DNA of 64,000 bases from Lysobacter spongiicola DSM 21749 (GTDB lineage: Bacteria; Pseudomonadota; Gammaproteobacteria; Xanthomonadales; Xanthomonadaceae), in the NCBI RefSeq assembly GCF_900167055.1, contig NZ_FUXP01000001.1, positions 186,001 to 250,000 on the forward strand, read 5' to 3'. Positions 60,456 through 64,000 of this stretch are shown here, in pieces. Position 1 is the stretch's first letter; each line of letters opens with the position of its first letter. The translations under genes and the position numbers were made by a program. The notes beneath the pieces were generated by a model. It saw only the letters and a list, made by a program, of their open reading frames with translations, did no database searches and was not told the origin of the DNA.

Positions 60456-61776
60456 GCCGCACCTCCTGGCTGGTCTGGAACGCCCCTGGATTCAAACTTG
60501 CTACGGCCAGTCGCACAGTACCCAGCTCCAACCCCGTAATCAGTTTCGGCAACGTCTCCCACGGAACAGCCCCATCCTGCTCTGAAACCAGACTCCCGCC
60601 GCCCACCCCGGCCTGGACCCGTTCAACCATCGACAACAACCTGTCATAGGCGTCGCCCCGATAACTTTCCGGCAAGTCATGGTGTTCCAGATCGGACTGA
60701 TCGAGTACCAGCACCCCCCGTAGAAACCAGCGCAGCAACAAAGATCTCCGAATCTTGCGCTGTAACCGCACGGCGCTGTCCCGGGCAGCAGCCCGATCCC
60801 CACGCACTAGAGCGTCTCTAACCACACTGGCCCGGGCAGCCAGGTCATCAGCCCCAGCCAGGGCCAGCAGCGACATGACGTCGTCCGACAGCACGGCAGT
60901 TGCCAGGTCAGGCTGGGAGCCATGTGCTCGGCCCCCACCATTGTGTCCCGCAACGACAGCGGTCACTGCATCGACGACAACATCACCCTGAAGAGAACAA
61001 TGCAGCACCAGTCCGGCCGGCCAGAACGGAAGCACGGGACCGAGCGGCAGGTGCAGTACATCCATCTGAAGGCCGTCCCGGCCCTGTCCACCCTGCGCCA
61101 GAGGAATCCCCTCCGGAGCCATGTCCATCCCGTGATGACCGCCGTGACCGCCATGGTCCATCTGACCATGAGTCTCGTGGTCCATATGACCATGGCCTTC
61201 GTGACTCGTCTGGTCGTGGCCGCCATGGTCCATATGGCCAAGGCCTTCGTGACTCGTCTGATCGTGGCCGCCATGGTCCATCTGATCATGACTCTCGTGG
61301 TTCATCGGGTCGTGGCCGCTATGGTCCATCTGATCATGACACTCATGATCCATCTGATCATGGTCTTCGTGGCCCATCTGCCCATGACCCTTATCGCCCA
61401 TCTGATCATGGTCTTCGGGAATCTGAGGTCTCTTTGCCCGCTCCTTGGCGTCCGTGCGGTGATACGGGGTGTCGACAAGAAGAGTCGCGGCCTCGTCCAG
61501 AGCGGAACCCACCTCTCTGGGTGAGGTCGCGTCGATACGGACCCGGGGGCCGGGCATCTGATCCCACAGACGGTCGACTATTTGTGCGAGATCAAGGCCG
61601 GGCACACCACAGACCGCGAGCACGTCCGCATCTGCAGCCGTCGATGCCCGACGCCAACCACGGCGCGACAGTTGTTGTTCGAGTTCCACCCGCGTGAACC
61701 AATGGCCCGGGACCTCAACGACGAGGACCCGGGTTGCGCGAACCGCCAGACTCGCAAAAGTCCTGGTCAAGCCCAC
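60448..61776 (-). CDS. Fused NuoB-like / His-Met octapeptide repeat / NuoD-like protein
   Basis: A soluble 442-residue protein with three parts. Residues 1-110 resemble NuoB (ADADVLAVCGVPGLDLAQIV and RLWDQMPGPRVRI, compare DQMPEPR in NuoB), but the Cys-Cys and other N2 cluster ligands are absent. Residues 121-219 are tandem octapeptides such as ECHDQMDH and GGHDQTSH, with 25 His and 11 Met. Residues 235-442 start with LPLGPVLPFWPAGLVLHCSL, like the NuoD N-terminal GPxHP...G segment without its His, then a helical part. I chose GTG 61776, since GGAG lies 7 nt upstream and it overlaps the nuoA end by 10 bp. It may scaffold the membrane arm and bind metal; both are inference. Confidence 0.78.
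   Translation of the reverse strand: MGLTRTFASLAVRATRVLVVEVPGHWFTRVELEQQLSRRGWRRASTAADADVLAVCGVPGLDLAQIVDRLWDQMPGPRVRIDATSPREVGSALDEAATLLVDTPYHRTDAKERAKRPQIPEDHDQMGDKGHGQMGHEDHDQMDHECHDQMDHSGHDPMNHESHDQMDHGGHDQTSHEGLGHMDHGGHDQTSHEGHGHMDHETHGQMDHGGHGGHHGMDMAPEGIPLAQGGQGRDGLQMDVLHLPLGPVLPFWPAGLVLHCSLQGDVVVDAVTAVVAGHNGGGRAHGSQPDLATAVLSDDVMSLLALAGADDLAARASVVRDALVRGDRAAARDSAVRLQRKIRRSLLLRWFLRGVLVLDQSDLEHHDLPESYRGDAYDRLLSMVERVQAGVGGGSLVSEQDGAVPWETLPKLITGLELGTVRLAVASLNPGAFQTSQEVRHA
61120..61416 (-). repeat. 24-bp (octapeptide) tandem repeat coding for His/Met-rich region
   Basis: About twelve 8-codon units with consensus like GGHDQMDH. Within them a 48-bp unit is repeated nearly perfectly (61180-61227 and 61228-61275), encoding GGHDQTSHEGLGHMDH and GGHDQTSHEGHGHMDH. 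The pattern suggests recent expansion by slippage or unequal exchange while the frame is kept. Confidence 0.9.
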
Positions 61777-62111
61777 CGGAAGGCTCCCTCCCGCCAGGCC
61801 CACGCCACCGCGACGAGCAGGGCTCCGAGAAACAGAAACATCTCCACCACCGCAGAGACCCCTACCTCGGCTACAACCACCGCCCACGGATACATGAACA
61901 ACATCTCCACGTCGAAGGCGAGGAAGACGATCGAAGCGAGGTACCAGCGCGCATGGAACCGGGATAGCGCGTGCTCCTGGGGCAACCACCCCGACTGGGC
62001 AGGAAGCACAGTCAGTGGTTCAGGCTCCACGCTGAGTGCCCGGTGAAGCGCGTAGAGGAACACTACAGCGAAGATCGCCAGCAGTGCCATGGCTATAATC
62101 CCGGAGTACAT
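61767..62111 (-). CDS. nuoA: NuoA-like subunit, first gene of the operon
   Basis: A three-helix subunit of 114 residues. The diagnostic second-helix motif is SIVFLAFDVEMLFMYPWAVV (FDVE...YPWA in all NuoA). I chose ATG 62111, preceded by AAAGG at 8 nt; a GTG at 62120 abuts that site. The next gene starts 10 bp before its stop codon. No NuoC, E, F, G or I homologue lies in the window, and upstream DNA is a non-coding scar. Confidence 0.9.
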   Translation of the reverse strand: MYSGIIAMALLAIFAVVFLYALHRALSVEPEPLTVLPAQSGWLPQEHALSRFHARWYLASIVFLAFDVEMLFMYPWAVVVAEVGVSAVVEMFLFLGALLVAVAWAWREGAFRWA

Positions 62112-62632
62112 TACAGTCACCTTTCCCTGTGGTCGAGAAAACGAAATCTGTCACTTGTCATCGGGAGAGGTGAACCTGCGCGAGTCATGCCCAGGTGCAC
62201 TGGCGTCTGACAATGACCGCGCGTTATCCCCGGAACGATGAAGTCGTGGGTCTCGGCCATGGTGATGCAGATCCCTTCCACGTGATATTTGGGGCGGTTA
62301 AGGAAGCTCTGAACAACGCCTCTGTTTCGCGCGACAATAGCGCAACCTGATGTGGATGACGATTCACGCAGCTGACGTTTGGTGACGCCGATGGCATTGG
62401 CAAGCGCGAGCGCACGGGCCGGGAGATCTTTCTGGCGGAGATGGAGCACGTGGTGCGGTGAAAGGCGTTGCTGGCGCTGATCGAGTCGCAGTGTCCGCGA
62501 CGCCATCTATTTCCATCTGGGCGGCCTGGATCTCTATCCGCCGGCCGTACATGCCGGAGAATCGTCCACCTGAAACGGTGAAACGCCAATGGATTGAGCT
62601 CATCGTTGACAAAGAAGCTGCGGTAATAGAAG
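62112..62632. other. Non-coding scar upstream of the nuo-like operon
   Basis: This 521-bp interval has no intact gene. Fragments of reading frames switch repeatedly and have no family I can name; the stretch near 62305-62330 (AAGCTCTGAACAACGCC) resembles sequence seen at insertion-sequence ends in Xanthomonadaceae, from memory. The nuo operon promoter should lie in its left part, but I found no clear -35/-10 pair. Confidence 0.5.
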
Positions 62633-63280
62633 TCAGGTTGCATAGCGAGCCGCGGTCCGGCGCGACGTGAGCGCGATGTAGACCATGACGCTGAGCAAGG
62701 CGGCATAGAAGCACCAGACCGAGATGAACCAGCGCGCATACACCAGATAGGTGAACCCCGCCGATGCCAGTGCCAGCACGCCGAACCAGCGGATCACCGG
62801 CTGGCTCGACATGCCCAGCCCGACCGTCGTCGCGGCAAGGTACAGCGTCAGCGATATCGGCAGGAAGAAGTGTGGCGATCGGTACGCGAGGTGGCCTCCG
62901 GTGGGGACCACCTCGATCGGCGTGGCGACCATGCCGAAGAGCAGGAACAGGGCGCTCAGAAAGCCCGCGACACCAAGCAGCGCCAACACGTGGCGCCGCC
63001 ACGGCACAGGCTCCAGTGCACGCACCGCCCAGGGGATGAAGACGGGCCAGACCAGGTGGGAGAAGACCGAATAGACCTGTGTTGCCCAGGCGCGCAGGGT
63101 GGGTGCGTCCCACGGGTAACTCATCCATACCAGGCCTTCCGTCGCCTGCTGGGCAGCGAACAGGAGCGGGATCAGGGCGAACATGCGTTCGCCGGGCGTG
63201 TGCGCGGCCCGCAGCGCAAGCACGCCGATGCCGGTGAGTGCGACGCTGGCGGTGAAACTGGCCGTGGCGGAAAAGCACAT
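62633..63280 (-). CDS. DUF6629-like membrane protein
   Basis: An integral membrane protein of 215 residues with about seven helices. The start MCFSATASFTASVALTGIGV and LLFAAQQATEGLVWM match the family named DUF6629, whose members begin MCFSATASF. Function is unknown. It lies 12 bp after the cyclopropane synthase gene on the same strand, so the two are probably cotranscribed. Confidence 0.8.
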   Translation of the reverse strand: MCFSATASFTASVALTGIGVLALRAAHTPGERMFALIPLLFAAQQATEGLVWMSYPWDAPTLRAWATQVYSVFSHLVWPVFIPWAVRALEPVPWRRHVLALLGVAGFLSALFLLFGMVATPIEVVPTGGHLAYRSPHFFLPISLTLYLAATTVGLGMSSQPVIRWFGVLALASAGFTYLVYARWFISVWCFYAALLSVMVYIALTSRRTAARYAT

Positions 63281-63292
63281 GGTGACCTCCTG

Positions 63293-64000
63293 TCAGCGGG
63301 GTGCGACGTAGCCGCCTGGCACGCCGTCGCGGGAAAGGACAAGCTGCCAGAGTTGCGCGTTGCGGCTGCGGAACGCGGCCATGCTGGCGTGCAGGTAATA
63401 GCGCCACATGCGGCGGAAACGTTCGTCGTAGCGGGCCGGCGACCGTGACCAGGCAGCTTCGATGTTGCGGCGCCAGGCCTGCAGCGTTCGATCGTAGTCG
63501 GCACCGAAGTTGTGCCAATCCTCGTGCACGAACAGACCCTCGCTCGCGGCCGTTATCTGAGCCGCTGAGGGCAGCATCGAATTGGGAAAGATGTAGCGCT
63601 CGATCCATGGGTCGGTGCGGTCGGTCGACCGGTTGGTGCCGATCGTGTGCAGCAGCGTGAGGCCATGCGGCCGCAGGCAGCGGTGCACGGTTTCGAAGTA
63701 GGCGCGGTAGTTGCGTACGCCCACGTGCTCGAACATGCCGACGGAAAACACTCGGTCGAACTCGCCTCCCACATCGTGGTAGTCCTGCACGCGGATCTCG
63801 ACGGGAAACCCGGCACAACGCTCGCGCGCGAAGTCCGCCTGCTCCCTGGAGATGGTCAGGCCCACACCGCTGACGCCGTAGTGCTCGGCGAAGTGGCGCA
63901 GGGCCTCGCCCCAGCCGCAGCCGATGTCGAGCACACGCATGCCCGGCGCGAGCTGCAGCTTGCGCGCGATCAGGTCGAGCTTGGCGACCTGTGCGGCGTC
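63293..64000 (-). CDS. cfa: Cyclopropane-fatty-acyl-phospholipid synthase, N-terminus outside window
   Basis: SAM-dependent methyltransferase that converts unsaturated fatty acyl chains of membrane lipids to cyclopropane forms. The visible 236 C-terminal residues contain the SAM motif VLDIGCGWGEALRHFAEHYG, then GVGLTISREQADFARERC, VFSVGMFEHVGVRNY and FPNSMLPSAAQI, all typical of Cfa. The reading frame stays open to the window edge. The C-terminus RDGVPGGYVAPR is complete. Confidence 0.93.
   Translation of the reverse strand, partial: DAAQVAKLDLIARKLQLAPGMRVLDIGCGWGEALRHFAEHYGVSGVGLTISREQADFARERCAGFPVEIRVQDYHDVGGEFDRVFSVGMFEHVGVRNYRAYFETVHRCLRPHGLTLLHTIGTNRSTDRTDPWIERYIFPNSMLPSAAQITAASEGLFVHEDWHNFGADYDRTLQAWRRNIEAAWSRSPARYDERFRRMWRYYLHASMAAFRSRNAQLWQLVLSRDGVPGGYVAPR

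Noticed and set aside
61120-61416. CRISPR array
   Set aside because: The regular 24/48-bp repeats have no spacers, vary between copies and keep one reading frame in a gene; they are protein-coding tandem repeats.
60922-61524. Plus-strand frame of 200 codons with Met/Val/His pattern (MVHLTMSLVVHMTM type)
   Set aside because: Reverse reading of the minus-strand His/Met octapeptide repeat, which is explained by the nuo-like operon gene.
62117-62506. Minus-strand frame of 129 codons as a transposase
   Set aside because: No DDE motif or helix-turn-helix can be identified; the stretch is better left as a scar of uncertain origin.

Overview
The window looks like a chromosomal segment of a high-GC gammaproteobacterium of the Xanthomonadaceae/Lysobacteraceae type (Lysobacter, Luteimonas and relatives). 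The evidence is the gene order ndk-rlmN-pilF-rodZ-yfgM-bamB-der, the guaB-guaA pair, a SmeVWX-type efflux operon and one copy of the REP-like palindrome often seen between genes in this family. These taxonomic statements are inference from gene content; no search was run.

Layout. 1-25.4 kb is mostly core genome: a beta-oxidation enzyme with a PsrA-like TetR regulator and a matching operator, ndk, RNA methylation (rlmN), envelope assembly (pilF, rodZ, bamB), ribosome GTPase (der), molybdopterin (moeA, moeB-rhodanese), folD, guaBA, ndh, tadA, orn, an MscS channel, the divergent ppsA/ppsR pair, and tRNA-Ala and tRNA-Glu. 25.4-33.7 kb is an RND efflux operon (SDR, adaptor, pump, outer membrane channel) with a divergent LysR gene; the channel gene has a one-base frameshift. 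33.7-37.9 kb is a copper module (hypothetical, Csp-like copper storage protein, DUF411 protein, CopB, CopA). 38-41.8 kb carries ribA, a glutathionyl-hydroquinone reductase, a small coiled-coil lipoprotein and an L,D-transpeptidase.

41.8-64 kb is accessory DNA. It starts with tniQ and a tniB remnant cut by an IS3-family element, then an HU-like protein, an orphan antitoxin and about 1 kb of non-coding DNA with two interlocked inverted repeats. Next come an ATP-grasp protein, acetate kinase, a CPH-type metal P-type ATPase, two decayed gene remnants (gamma-glutamyltransferase and a YVTN beta-propeller) and a CDF-family transporter that has lost two metal-site aspartates.

The most unusual content is an intact eight-gene operon at 53.8-62.1 kb. 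It encodes the membrane arm of a complex I-like machine (NuoA, H, J, K, L, M, N homologues) with no NADH-binding or iron-sulphur subunits. The only soluble partner is one fused protein: a NuoB-like domain without cluster-ligand cysteines, a tandem octapeptide repeat of 25 His and 11 Met in 99 residues, and a fragment resembling the NuoD N-terminus. The NuoJ homologue has 12 Met within 28 residues. Beside metal transporters, this suggests a complex I derivative repurposed for ion or metal handling rather than NADH oxidation; that function is inference. The window ends with a DUF6629-like membrane protein and a partial cyclopropane fatty acid synthase gene.
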